A stretch of DNA of 64,000 nucleotides from Pontibacter actiniarum (GTDB taxonomy: Bacteria > Bacteroidota > Bacteroidia > Cytophagales > Hymenobacteraceae), in contig NZ_CP021235.1 of NCBI RefSeq assembly GCF_003585765.1, forward strand, positions 2,542,001 through 2,606,000. The letters run 5' to 3'. Positions 36,252 to 45,478 of the stretch are shown here, piece by piece; position 1 is the first letter of the stretch, and each line of letters starts with the position of its first letter. The notes beneath the pieces were generated by a model. That model had not been told where the DNA came from and did not search any database. It worked only from the letters and a program-made list of their open reading frames with translations. The translations under genes and the position numbers were made by a program.

Positions 36252-38273
36252 TTATTCGTTGGTGCGGTGTTCGTTCGGTAGCCAGTTATCGTCGAGGTGA
36301 TCATGCCCCATGCCGGGGTTGGCCTCCTCCAGGCGGAACACGTGCACCGGCATTTCGTGCGGGCGCAGCTCTACGTAGTTAAACTCGCCGGTCCAGGTGT
36401 ACTTACGCTCGGTGAGCAGGTCGTGCACCAGGTACTGCTGGTCCGAAGCCATTTTCAGCTTCCAAAGCGGCACCTTCACCCAGCCGCTCTGCGTGTGGTG
36501 CGGGTCCAGGTTTACAACTACGAGAATCTTATTGCTGAAATCACTGCTCCACTTCACATAGCTGAGGATGGCCTGGTTGTCGCACTCCCCGAACTCAATG
36601 TTCCAGGTAGTCTGCAGGGCGGGGTTTACCTTGCGGATTTTGTTGATAAGCGTAATCACCTCCCGGATTTTGGTAAGCTTGCCCCAGTCCCAGTGCTTCA
36701 CCTCGTACTTCTCGGAGTCATAATACTCTTCCTTGCCCGGCACCGCATTGTTGATGCCGAACTCATACACCGGGCCGTAGAGGCCATAGTTGGATGAGAG
36801 GGTGGCCGCCATGACCACGCGGGTAATGTGTGCGGGCTCTCCGCCCTCCTGCAGCGCGTAAGGCAGAATGTCCGGAGTGTTAGGCCAGAAGTTCGGGCGG
36901 AAATAGTCGCGCAGCTCTGTCTGGGTGAGCTCGTGCATGTACTCGCGAACCTCCTGGGCTGAGTTGCGCCAGGTGTAGTAGGTATACGATTGCGTGAAGC
37001 CAAGCTTGGCCAGGCGCTCCATCACGCGCGGGCGTGTAAAGGCCTCGGCCAGGAAGATCACCTGCGGGTGGTCTTTGCGGATATCGGCAATCACCCACTC
37101 CCAAAAGCTGAACGCCTTGGTATGCGGGTTATCCACGCGGAAGACAAACACGCCCTGGTCTATCCAGTGCAGGAGCACGCGCCTCAGCTCACGCCACAGG
37201 TTCGGCCAGTCTTCCGTCTCGAAATTAACGGGCAGCACATCCTGGTACTTTTTAGGCGGGTTCTCGGCATACTGCACGGTGCCGTCCGGTCGCCATTTAA
37301 ACCACTCCGGGTGCTCCTTTACGTAAGGGTGGTCCGGTGAGCATTGGATGGCGAAGTCCAGCGCTATCTCCAGGCCATGCTCCCGCGCCTGGTGCACAAA
37401 ATCACGGAACTCCTCAAGCGTACCCAGCTCCGGCAGGATGGCATCGTGCCCCCCCTCTTCGGCACCGATGGCCCAGGGGGACCCCGGCTCACCCGGCTCG
37501 GAGGTTACAGCATTGTTTTTCCCTTTTCTGAAGGCGCGGCCAATCGGGTGGATTGGCGGCAGGTAGATCGTGTCGAAGCCCATCTCAGCGATGCGGGGCA
37601 GCAGGCGTGCGCAGTCCCGGAACGTGCCGTGACGGCCGGCCTCCTGCGCGGCAGACCTCGGAAAGAACTCGTACCAGGCGCTGAACAGGGCCTTCTGGCG
37701 CTCCACGTCCAGCTGCAGCACCTTATCGTAGGTGGTAACGTTCTCCTTTTCGCAGCAGGCGTCCATCAGCTCGCTGACGTCCTGGCCGGTGGCAAAGCCC
37801 ACGTCCTCGGCATGCGACTGGCTGGTGCGCAGCTGTTCGGCCCACTTGCGCAGGCGTTTCTGCTGGCCGGGCTTGGCGTTCTCGGCGGCTGCCTCCATGA
37901 GCTGTGCCCCGATCTGCAGTTCCACCGTTACGTCCTGGTTCGCCTCGAACTTCTTTTTCAGCCCCTTCTGCCAGGTGTAGAAATGGTCTACCCAGCCTTC
38001 AATGGTGTATTCGTAGCGCCCCATGGCGTCCGGGGTAAAAGTGCCCCGCCAGCGGTCGTTGCCCACAAACTCCATCGGCACCGCCGTCCAGTTCCTCCTG
38101 CGGGAGTGGCGGTACAGCAGCCGGGCCTTTACTTCGTCGTGGCCGTCGGCAAACACGTCAGCGGTCACCACCAGCTCCTCCCCCACCACGCGCTTGGCCG
38201 GGAACCTGCCGCAGTCGATTTCGGGCTGCACACTTTCTATAACAATTCGCTTTGTTCCTTCGAGTTGTTCCAT
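36252..38273 (-). CDS. glgE: Alpha-1,4-glucan:maltose-1-phosphate maltosyltransferase
   Basis: A 673-residue GH13_3 enzyme. Residues 1-130 form the N-terminal beta domain (IVIESVQPEIDCGRFPAKR), then a helical insert, then the barrel: IAEMGFDTIYLPPIHPIGRA, LDFAIQCSPDHPYVKEHPEW, the nucleophile Asp in FVFRVDNPHTKAFSFWEW and the Glu in VIFLAEAFTRPRVMERL. It extends alpha-1,4-glucan with maltosyl units from maltose-1-phosphate. It is first of glgE, treS-mak, glgB, all on the minus strand with 24 bp and -8 bp gaps, which completes the trehalose-to-glucan path in one operon. Confidence 0.94.
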   Translation of the reverse strand: MEQLEGTKRIVIESVQPEIDCGRFPAKRVVGEELVVTADVFADGHDEVKARLLYRHSRRRNWTAVPMEFVGNDRWRGTFTPDAMGRYEYTIEGWVDHFYTWQKGLKKKFEANQDVTVELQIGAQLMEAAAENAKPGQQKRLRKWAEQLRTSQSHAEDVGFATGQDVSELMDACCEKENVTTYDKVLQLDVERQKALFSAWYEFFPRSAAQEAGRHGTFRDCARLLPRIAEMGFDTIYLPPIHPIGRAFRKGKNNAVTSEPGEPGSPWAIGAEEGGHDAILPELGTLEEFRDFVHQAREHGLEIALDFAIQCSPDHPYVKEHPEWFKWRPDGTVQYAENPPKKYQDVLPVNFETEDWPNLWRELRRVLLHWIDQGVFVFRVDNPHTKAFSFWEWVIADIRKDHPQVIFLAEAFTRPRVMERLAKLGFTQSYTYYTWRNSAQEVREYMHELTQTELRDYFRPNFWPNTPDILPYALQEGGEPAHITRVVMAATLSSNYGLYGPVYEFGINNAVPGKEEYYDSEKYEVKHWDWGKLTKIREVITLINKIRKVNPALQTTWNIEFGECDNQAILSYVKWSSDFSNKILVVVNLDPHHTQSGWVKVPLWKLKMASDQQYLVHDLLTERKYTWTGEFNYVELRPHEMPVHVFRLEEANPGMGHDHLDDNWLPNEHRTNE

Positions 38274-38488
38274 TGAGATTTAGTTCTACTTTAACCGTTG
38301 TACGTACTTATCTGAGATAAATATGTTTCGCTCTATATTCTGTAGACAGGAATAAAAGTAGCCAGCACCGCCCCTGCAGCCGTTAAGGCATCCAAAAAAA
38401 TCAGCCACAAATAACATTCACCTCCTTAAAAAGGCACAACCTAATGGCCAAAACACCAGTTAATACGTGCTGTGAAAAACCGCATTTT

Positions 38489-40339
38489 ATGGCTATACTT
38501 AGAGAAATAGGAGCGCATTTTACCCCCGACAAAGGCACCGTTTTCACGGTTTGGGCACCCAAGGCCGAAAAGGTGGAAGTGCTGCTGCATAAACCCGAAC
38601 CCATACAGGTACCCCTCCAGCGCGAGGCCATGGGCTACTGGACTGCCCTGAGCGAATTTGCCACGCCCGGCACCCGCTACACCTTTGTGCTGGACGGCGA
38701 GACGCAGCGCCCCGACCCTGCCTCGCACTTCCAGCCGGACGGGGTGCACGAGCCCTCGGCCGTAGTAGACCATCACGCCTTTGCCTGGACAGACAAAAAG
38801 TGGAAGAACCTGCCCCTGCACGAGTACATCATCTATGAGCTGCATGTGGGCACCTTCACCCCAGAGGGCACGTTTGAAAGTATGATTGAGCGCCTGCCGG
38901 AGCTGAAGGAGCTGGGGGTCACGGCTATCGAGATCATGCCGGTGGCGCAGTTCCCGGGCAGCCGCAACTGGGGCTACGACGGCGTTTTCCCTTTTGCCGC
39001 GCAAAACTCCTACGGTGGCCCCGAAGGGCTGAAGAAGCTGGTGAACGCCTGCCATGCGCAGGGGCTGGCCGTGGTGCTGGACGTGGTGTACAACCACATG
39101 GGCCCGGAGGGGAACTACCTCAACGACTTCGGCCCCTACTTTACCGACAAGTATAAAACGCCCTGGGGCACGGCCCTCAACTTCGACGACAACCACGCCG
39201 ACGCGGTGCGCAACTTCTTTTTCCAAAACGCACTGATGTGGCTGCGCGAGTACCACATCGACGCCCTGCGCCTGGATGCCGTGCACGCCATTTACGACAT
39301 GAGCGCCAAGCACTTTTTGCAGGAGCTGCAGGAGCATGTGCAGGAGCTGGAGGAGCAGCTGGGCCGCGACTTTATCCTGATCGCCGAGAGTGACCTGAAC
39401 GATGTGCGCCTCATTAACCCGATGGACCGCGGCGGCTACGGCCTGGACGCGCAGTGGAGCGACGACTTCCACCATGTTATCCACGCCCTGTTTACGGGGG
39501 AGCAGAGCGGCTACTACGTGGGCTTCGGTAAAACCGACCAGCTGACGAAGGTTATGGAGAAGGCGTTCGTTTACGATGGGCTGTACTCGGAGCACCGCCA
39601 CCGCACCTTTGGCAGCAGCACAGCGCACAACCAGGCAGCGCAGTTTGTCGTCTGCTCCCAAAACCATGACCAGGTGGGCAACCGCATGCTGGGCGAGCGC
39701 CTTTCGGAGCTGGTGGACTATGAGACGCTGAAAGTTATTGCTGCCTTGGTTATACTTTCGCCGTACCAGCCCATGCTGTTTATGGGGGAAGAGTACGGGG
39801 AGCGGAACCCGTTTTTATACTTCGTAAGCCACGGAGACAAAGACCTGATAGAAGCCGTGCGCAAAGGCCGCCGCGAGGAGTTCAGTGCCTTCGCCTGGCA
39901 GGGCGAGGCCCCGGACCCGCAGAGCGAAGAGACCTTTGAGCGCTCCAAACTTACCCGCAGCTACACGTCCGAGTCACAGCAGAACAAGCTGCGCGAGTAC
40001 TACAAGCGCCTCCTGCAACTACGCAAAAGCACCGCCTGCCTCGCCAAACCGGACAAGGACAAAGTGTTGGCCCGTATGGACGAGAACGGTGCCGTGCTGC
40101 ACCTGGTGCACCACACGCGGGAGCCGTACTGCTACAGCCTGTTTAACCTCAGCGACACCGCCCAGACCGTCCGGCTGCTGCGGCCCGACGAGGCTGCCGG
40201 CAACTGGAAACCCCTCCTGCACTCCGCAGCAGCGGACTGGGGAGGGCCTGGCACTGACCAACCGGAGGCGCTGGAGCAGAGCGCTGATGTAACGCTTCCG
40301 CCAAAATCGGTACTCGTACTTGCACAACAGACACACTAG
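38489..40339 (+). CDS. treZ: Malto-oligosyltrehalose trehalohydrolase
   Basis: A 616-residue GH13 enzyme. It starts MAILREIGAHFTPDKGTVFTVWAPKA (CBM48-like), then the barrel IYELHVGTFTPEGTFES, LDVVYNHMGPEGNYL, the nucleophile Asp in DALRLDAVHAIYD, the Glu in ILIAESDLND, and CSQNHDQVGNRM. It releases trehalose from malto-oligosyltrehalose made by TreY. A longer frame begins at ATG 38444 but adds 15 residues without family similarity, so 38489 is chosen with moderate certainty. It opens a plus-strand operon treZ-GH57-treY-malQ, divergent from glgE. Confidence 0.9.
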   Translation: MAILREIGAHFTPDKGTVFTVWAPKAEKVEVLLHKPEPIQVPLQREAMGYWTALSEFATPGTRYTFVLDGETQRPDPASHFQPDGVHEPSAVVDHHAFAWTDKKWKNLPLHEYIIYELHVGTFTPEGTFESMIERLPELKELGVTAIEIMPVAQFPGSRNWGYDGVFPFAAQNSYGGPEGLKKLVNACHAQGLAVVLDVVYNHMGPEGNYLNDFGPYFTDKYKTPWGTALNFDDNHADAVRNFFFQNALMWLREYHIDALRLDAVHAIYDMSAKHFLQELQEHVQELEEQLGRDFILIAESDLNDVRLINPMDRGGYGLDAQWSDDFHHVIHALFTGEQSGYYVGFGKTDQLTKVMEKAFVYDGLYSEHRHRTFGSSTAHNQAAQFVVCSQNHDQVGNRMLGERLSELVDYETLKVIAALVILSPYQPMLFMGEEYGERNPFLYFVSHGDKDLIEAVRKGRREEFSAFAWQGEAPDPQSEETFERSKLTRSYTSESQQNKLREYYKRLLQLRKSTACLAKPDKDKVLARMDENGAVLHLVHHTREPYCYSLFNLSDTAQTVRLLRPDEAAGNWKPLLHSAAADWGGPGTDQPEALEQSADVTLPPKSVLVLAQQTH

Positions 40340-40344
40340 TAGCT

Positions 40345-42768
40345 ATGAACAAATACGTATGCATCCACGGTCACTTTTACCAGCCCCCGCGTGAGAACCC
40401 CTGGCTAAACGAGGTGGAGCTGCAGGAGTCGGCATCGCCCTACCACGACTGGAACGAGCGCATTTCCGAGGAGTGCTACGCCCGCAACTCCGCCTCCCGC
40501 ATCCTGAACGCAAAGGGCAACATCGTCGACATTATCAACAACTACGGCTATATCAGCTTTAACTTTGGCCCTACCCTGCTGGAGTGGATGCAGCGCAAGG
40601 ACCCGGATACGTACAAGGCAATTCTAGAGGCTGATAAGGAGAGCCAGAAGCGCTTTTCCGGCCACGGATCGGCCATTGCCCAGGTATACAACCATATTAT
40701 TATGCCGCTGGCCAACGAGCGCGACAAGCAGACGCAGGTGATCTGGGGCATTTACGATTTCACCAAGCGCTTTGGCCGTGCCCCGGAAGGCATGTGGCTG
40801 GCCGAGACCGCTGCCGACACGCCGACACTGGAGGTGCTGGCGGAGCACGGAATCAAGTTCACGATCCTCTCGCCTTATCAGGCCCGGTCTTTCCGCAAGA
40901 TAGGCGACAAAGAGTGGACCAGTGCCGAGGGCGCCCGTATAAACCCGCGCCGCCCGTACCTGTGCCAGCTCCCCTCGGGCAGGCAGATCGTACTCTTCTT
41001 TTACGATGGGCCGGTGTCGCAGGGCATCGCCTTTGAGCGGCTGCTAAACCGCGGCGAGGACTTCGCCCACCGGCTGGTCAGCGTGTTTGACGAGCACAGC
41101 AAGGAGCCGCAGGTAATGAACATCGCCACCGACGGCGAAACCTATGGGCACCACCACCGCTTCGGCGAAATGGCCCTGTCGTATGCCATCAACCACCTGG
41201 AGGAGGAGAACCTGGCGCAGATCACGGTGTACGGTGAGTTTATAGAGAAATTCCCGCCTCAGTACGAGGCCCGCATCATCGAAGAGAGCTCCTGGAGCTG
41301 CGCTCACGGCGTGGAACGCTGGCGCAGCGACTGCGGCTGCAACACCGGTGGCCACCCCAACTGGAACCAGGCCTGGCGCACGCCCATCCGGAACGCCTTT
41401 GACTGGCTGCGCGACGAACTGGCCCCGCTCTACGAAGCGGAGATGCAGCAGTTGGGTGCAGACCCCTGGCAAACGCGCAACGACTACATACAGGTGGTGA
41501 TGGACCGCTCAGAGGAGAACGTGGAGCGTTTTATCAGCGATCATACCTCCCGGGAACTGAGTATGCCGGAAAAAGTGCGTTTCCTGAAACTGATGGAGAT
41601 GGAATACCACACGCTGCTCATTTACACAAGCTGCGGCTGGTTCTTCGACGAGGTGTCCGGCATTGAGACGGTGCAGGATATTTTCTATGCTTCGCGCGCT
41701 CTGCAGCTGGCCCACGATATTGGGGGCAAAGACCTGGAGCCGGCGTTCTTGAAACTGCTTAGCGCGGCAAAGAGCAACCTCAGGGAGCGCGGCGACGCCA
41801 GCATGATTTATGAGCAGTCGGTGAAGCCCACCATGATCGACCTGCTGCGCGTGGGGGCCCACTACGCCGTGTCGTCCATGTTCCAGGATTTTTCTGAGGA
41901 GCTTGACCTCTACAGCTTCACCGCCGTTTCGGAGGAGTACGACTGCACCCAGGCGGGGCGGCAACGGCTGGCGGTGGGCCGCGCCATCATTAAAAGCAAA
42001 GTAACCTGGGAGCAGCTTACCGTTACCTACGGCGTGCTGCACCTGGGCGACCACCAGCTGTTTGGCGGGGTGCGCGAGTTCATGAGCTACGAAGACTACG
42101 AGCAGCTGCGCGAAGAGCTGAAGACAGCCTTTGAGCGGGGCTATGTCAGCGAGGTGATCATGCTGCTGGACAAGCACTTTGAGTCGCACAGCTACTCTTT
42201 CTGGCACTTGTTTAAGGACGATCAGAAAAAGATACTGGACCAGGTGCTGGGGCACACCATGGAGGGCGTGGAAAACGATTTCCAGCAGCTGTATGACAAC
42301 AACTACTCCCTCATCGCCGCCATCAAAACCATTGGCATGGAGATGCCGCGCCCCCTGCAAACCACCGTCGACTACGTGGTGAACACCCGGCTGCTGCGCG
42401 AGTTTGAGGCGGAGGAGCCCGACCCGCAGGAAGTAAGAAGGCTGCTGGAGGAAGTAAACCGGATGAAGGTAAAGCTAAGCCTTGACCAGCTGGAGTTTGC
42501 CCTCACACAGCGCGTAGACCAGATGATGCGCCGGATACAGGAGCACCCGCAGGACACCGCCACCATGGACCGCCTCGTAAAACTGCTCAACGTAATTGAC
42601 GGCTCCCAACTGGAGACGGATTTCTGGCAGGCCCAGAACATTGCCTTCCGGATGCAGCAGGATGGCTACGCAGACATGAAAAAACGTAGTACACAAGGCG
42701 ACCAGGCGGCAACGGCCTGGTGCCAGAAATTTGAGAAACTCTACCAAAACCTGAACCTCAACATCTAG
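40345..42768 (+). CDS. GH57-like protein with DUF3536
   Basis: An 807-residue protein. It starts YVCIHGHFYQPPRENPWLNEVELQ, the GH57 N-terminal metal/active-site strand with a His-Gly-His. MWLAETAADTPTLEVLAEHGIKF carries the Glu expected of the GH57 nucleophile, and IATDGETYGHHHRFGEMALSY the acid/base Asp. The second half (about 420-800) is DUF3536, mostly helical. GH57 members are amylases, branching enzymes and related alpha-glucan enzymes; this subgroup's reaction is not established. Its place between treZ and treY (5 bp after treZ, 1 bp before treY) makes an alpha-glucan-trimming or branching role likely. Confidence 0.88.
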   Translation: MNKYVCIHGHFYQPPRENPWLNEVELQESASPYHDWNERISEECYARNSASRILNAKGNIVDIINNYGYISFNFGPTLLEWMQRKDPDTYKAILEADKESQKRFSGHGSAIAQVYNHIIMPLANERDKQTQVIWGIYDFTKRFGRAPEGMWLAETAADTPTLEVLAEHGIKFTILSPYQARSFRKIGDKEWTSAEGARINPRRPYLCQLPSGRQIVLFFYDGPVSQGIAFERLLNRGEDFAHRLVSVFDEHSKEPQVMNIATDGETYGHHHRFGEMALSYAINHLEEENLAQITVYGEFIEKFPPQYEARIIEESSWSCAHGVERWRSDCGCNTGGHPNWNQAWRTPIRNAFDWLRDELAPLYEAEMQQLGADPWQTRNDYIQVVMDRSEENVERFISDHTSRELSMPEKVRFLKLMEMEYHTLLIYTSCGWFFDEVSGIETVQDIFYASRALQLAHDIGGKDLEPAFLKLLSAAKSNLRERGDASMIYEQSVKPTMIDLLRVGAHYAVSSMFQDFSEELDLYSFTAVSEEYDCTQAGRQRLAVGRAIIKSKVTWEQLTVTYGVLHLGDHQLFGGVREFMSYEDYEQLREELKTAFERGYVSEVIMLLDKHFESHSYSFWHLFKDDQKKILDQVLGHTMEGVENDFQQLYDNNYSLIAAIKTIGMEMPRPLQTTVDYVVNTRLLREFEAEEPDPQEVRRLLEEVNRMKVKLSLDQLEFALTQRVDQMMRRIQEHPQDTATMDRLVKLLNVIDGSQLETDFWQAQNIAFRMQQDGYADMKKRSTQGDQAATAWCQKFEKLYQNLNLNI

Positions 42769-42769
42769 T

Positions 42770-45478
42770 ATGGTATACATTCCTTCGGCCACTTACAGGC
42801 TCCAGACATCGCCCAATTTCAAGTTAAGTGATATAAAGGCACAGATCCCGTACCTGCATGAGCTGGGCGTCAGCACCATTTACTCAGCTCCTTTTTTCTG
42901 CGCCCGGCCCGGTAGCGAGCATGGCTACGACGTAACCGCCCCCTACGACATTAACCCGGAAGTGGGCACCAAACAGGAGCTGCAGGAGATAGCTCTGGAG
43001 CTGCGCCAGCGGGGCATGGGCTGGCTGCAGGACATCGTGCCGAACCACATGGCCTACCACCCGGACAATGTATGGCTGATGGATGTGCTTGAGAAAGGGC
43101 CGCAGTCCTACTTCTACACCTTCTTCGACATCGACTTTCACCACCCCGACTTTAACGGGCAGGTGATGGTGCCGTTCTTAGGAGACCCGCTGGAGAAAGT
43201 GCTGGAGCAGGGCCAGCTGGAGCTAAAGTTCAGCGACAAAGGGATCACCGTAAACTACTATGACAACGCCTACCCCTTGAGCGTTTCCAGCTACCGCCCC
43301 CTGCTGGAGGAAGCACAGAAAGCCTCGGGCGAGCCGGAGGTGACACCGCTGGTAGCGCAAAGCCTGAAGGAGCTGCAGTTGCACGAGGGGGAGGAAAGTA
43401 TAAACCCCGCCGCCTGGGGCAACTTTAAGAAGAAGCTCCACAAAGCGGAGGCGCTCCGGCAGGCACTGCAGCAGGTTATTCAACGCATTAACCCGGACAA
43501 GGTACAGCTGCGAAAGCTGCTTAATAAACAGCACTTTATACTTTGCCACTGGCAGGAAACAGAGAAGAAAATCAACTTTCGCCGCTTTTTCACGGTGAAC
43601 GACCTGATCTGCCTGCGCATGGAGCACCCGGAGGTGTTTGAGCAGTACCACCAGTTTATCAAACAGCTCTGTGACCAGGAGCTGGTGCAGGGCCTGCGCG
43701 TGGACCACGTAGACGGCCTCTTTGACCCAAGCACTTACTTGAAGCGCCTGCGCCAACTGGCCGGGCCGGAGCAGTACATCGTGGTGGAGAAGATACTGGA
43801 GGGTGAGGAGGAACTGCCGGAGCGCTGGCCGATACAGGGCAACAGCGGCTACGACTTCCTGGCCTGGGTCAGCAACCTGTATACTTCTAAAAAAGGCCGC
43901 CGGCAGCTCACCGACATTTACCGCCGCCTGGTGCCGGAGGCCCCCACCAACTATGAGCAGCTGGTATTCGATAAGAAAATGTTCATCCTGACCAACTACA
44001 TGCAGGGGGAGCTGGAGAACCTGCTGCGGCAACTGCAGCAGCGCCACCTGGTTCCGCTGGAGCCGGAGGATAAATGGCGCCGTGCCCTCGCGGTGCTGCT
44101 GACGGCCTGGCCGGTGTACTGCATCTACGGCAACCGCTTCCCTCTATCCAGGGGGGATATGAAAGTAGTGGACGAGGCCTTTGCCGAGGCACACAAGCAA
44201 GCGCCGGACGTAGAGGCGCAGCTGAAGCACCTGCACACGCTCTTTACCCTCGCCCCGGAAGACAGCGAGGAAACAGCGCACCACAAGCTTTACTTTGTGA
44301 TGCGAAGCCAGCAGTTTACAGGCCCCCTGGCTGCCAAAGGCGTCGAAGACACCACGTTCTACAACTATAACCGCCTGATTTCGCTGAACGAGGTGGGCAA
44401 CAGCCCGGATATTTTCCACCTGGAAACAGAGGAGTTTCATGAGCGGATGCTCTACCGGCAGCGCGTGTACCCACACTCCATCAACGCCACCGCCACCCAC
44501 GACACCAAGCGCGGCGAGGGTGCCCGCATGCGCCTGAACGTGCTGAGCGAGATGGCAGAAGAATGGGAGCAAAAAGTACAGCAGTGGCTTCAGATAACTA
44601 AAAAGTATACTTCCGAGCCTTCCAACAACGATTTGTACTTCCTGCTCCAGACGCTGGTGGGCGTGCTGCCGTTAAACGGCGAGGTAGACGACACGCTTGT
44701 GGAGCGGGTACAGGAGTACCTGGAGAAAGCACTGCGCGAGGCCAAGGTAAAAACGGATTGGTCGGCGCCGAACGAGAGCTATGAGCAGGCAATGAAGGAC
44801 CTGGTGCACCAGCTGCTGCTGCAGGATGAGGACTTTATACATTCCTTCCAGCCGTTCTTCCTGAAAGTGGCCCACTACGGCTGGGTGTACGCCCTTAGCC
44901 AAACGCTGCTCAAGATCACCTGCCCCGGCGTGCCCGACGTGTACCAGGGCACCGAGCTCTGGGACCTGAGCCTGGTAGACCCCGATAACCGCCGCCCGGT
45001 GGACTATGACCTGCGCCGCCGCTACCTGCAGGAGCTGCAGCAGGAGGAAGAAAAAGGGGTGGAAAAGCTGCACGAGGAACTGCTGCATCACCCCGAGGAC
45101 GCCAAGGTAAAACTGTACCTGCTGCACAAGGCGCTGACAACGCGCCGAGACCTGCAGCCACTGTTCGACCAGGGCCAGTACATTCCGCTACAGGTGCAGG
45201 GGGCACAGCAGCAGCACGTGCTGGCCTTCGCCCGCCACCATCAGGGGCAGTGGGTACTGGTAGTTGTTCCGCTCCTGCTCGTCGCATTGGTAGACAGCCA
45301 CCACCAGCCGTTAGGCGCAGAGGTTTGGGGCGATACCGCTATCCTCTTACCGCAGCATGCGCCACAGGAGTGGCAGCAGGCACTGGGGCAGGGTAAGCTA
45401 AACGCAACCGGCGCCCTGCCCGTAGCAGAGGTACTAAAGACATTTCCTGTCGCATTGTTAACCGCAACCAACTCATGA
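42770..45478 (+). CDS. treY: Malto-oligosyltrehalose synthase
   Basis: A 902-residue GH13_26 enzyme. It begins IPSATYRLQTSPNFKLSDIK, has GVSTIYSAPFFCARPGSEHGYDV, LQDIVPNHMAYHPDNVWLMD, the nucleophile in GLRVDHVDGLFDPSTYL, the Glu in YIVVEKILEGEEELPE and INATATHDTKRGEGARMR. It turns the reducing end of malto-oligosaccharides into a trehalose unit by intramolecular transglycosylation; TreZ then frees trehalose. The length is at the upper end of normal. It overlaps malQ by an ATGA. Confidence 0.93.
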   Translation: MVYIPSATYRLQTSPNFKLSDIKAQIPYLHELGVSTIYSAPFFCARPGSEHGYDVTAPYDINPEVGTKQELQEIALELRQRGMGWLQDIVPNHMAYHPDNVWLMDVLEKGPQSYFYTFFDIDFHHPDFNGQVMVPFLGDPLEKVLEQGQLELKFSDKGITVNYYDNAYPLSVSSYRPLLEEAQKASGEPEVTPLVAQSLKELQLHEGEESINPAAWGNFKKKLHKAEALRQALQQVIQRINPDKVQLRKLLNKQHFILCHWQETEKKINFRRFFTVNDLICLRMEHPEVFEQYHQFIKQLCDQELVQGLRVDHVDGLFDPSTYLKRLRQLAGPEQYIVVEKILEGEEELPERWPIQGNSGYDFLAWVSNLYTSKKGRRQLTDIYRRLVPEAPTNYEQLVFDKKMFILTNYMQGELENLLRQLQQRHLVPLEPEDKWRRALAVLLTAWPVYCIYGNRFPLSRGDMKVVDEAFAEAHKQAPDVEAQLKHLHTLFTLAPEDSEETAHHKLYFVMRSQQFTGPLAAKGVEDTTFYNYNRLISLNEVGNSPDIFHLETEEFHERMLYRQRVYPHSINATATHDTKRGEGARMRLNVLSEMAEEWEQKVQQWLQITKKYTSEPSNNDLYFLLQTLVGVLPLNGEVDDTLVERVQEYLEKALREAKVKTDWSAPNESYEQAMKDLVHQLLLQDEDFIHSFQPFFLKVAHYGWVYALSQTLLKITCPGVPDVYQGTELWDLSLVDPDNRRPVDYDLRRRYLQELQQEEEKGVEKLHEELLHHPEDAKVKLYLLHKALTTRRDLQPLFDQGQYIPLQVQGAQQQHVLAFARHHQGQWVLVVVPLLLVALVDSHHQPLGAEVWGDTAILLPQHAPQEWQQALGQGKLNATGALPVAEVLKTFPVALLTATNS

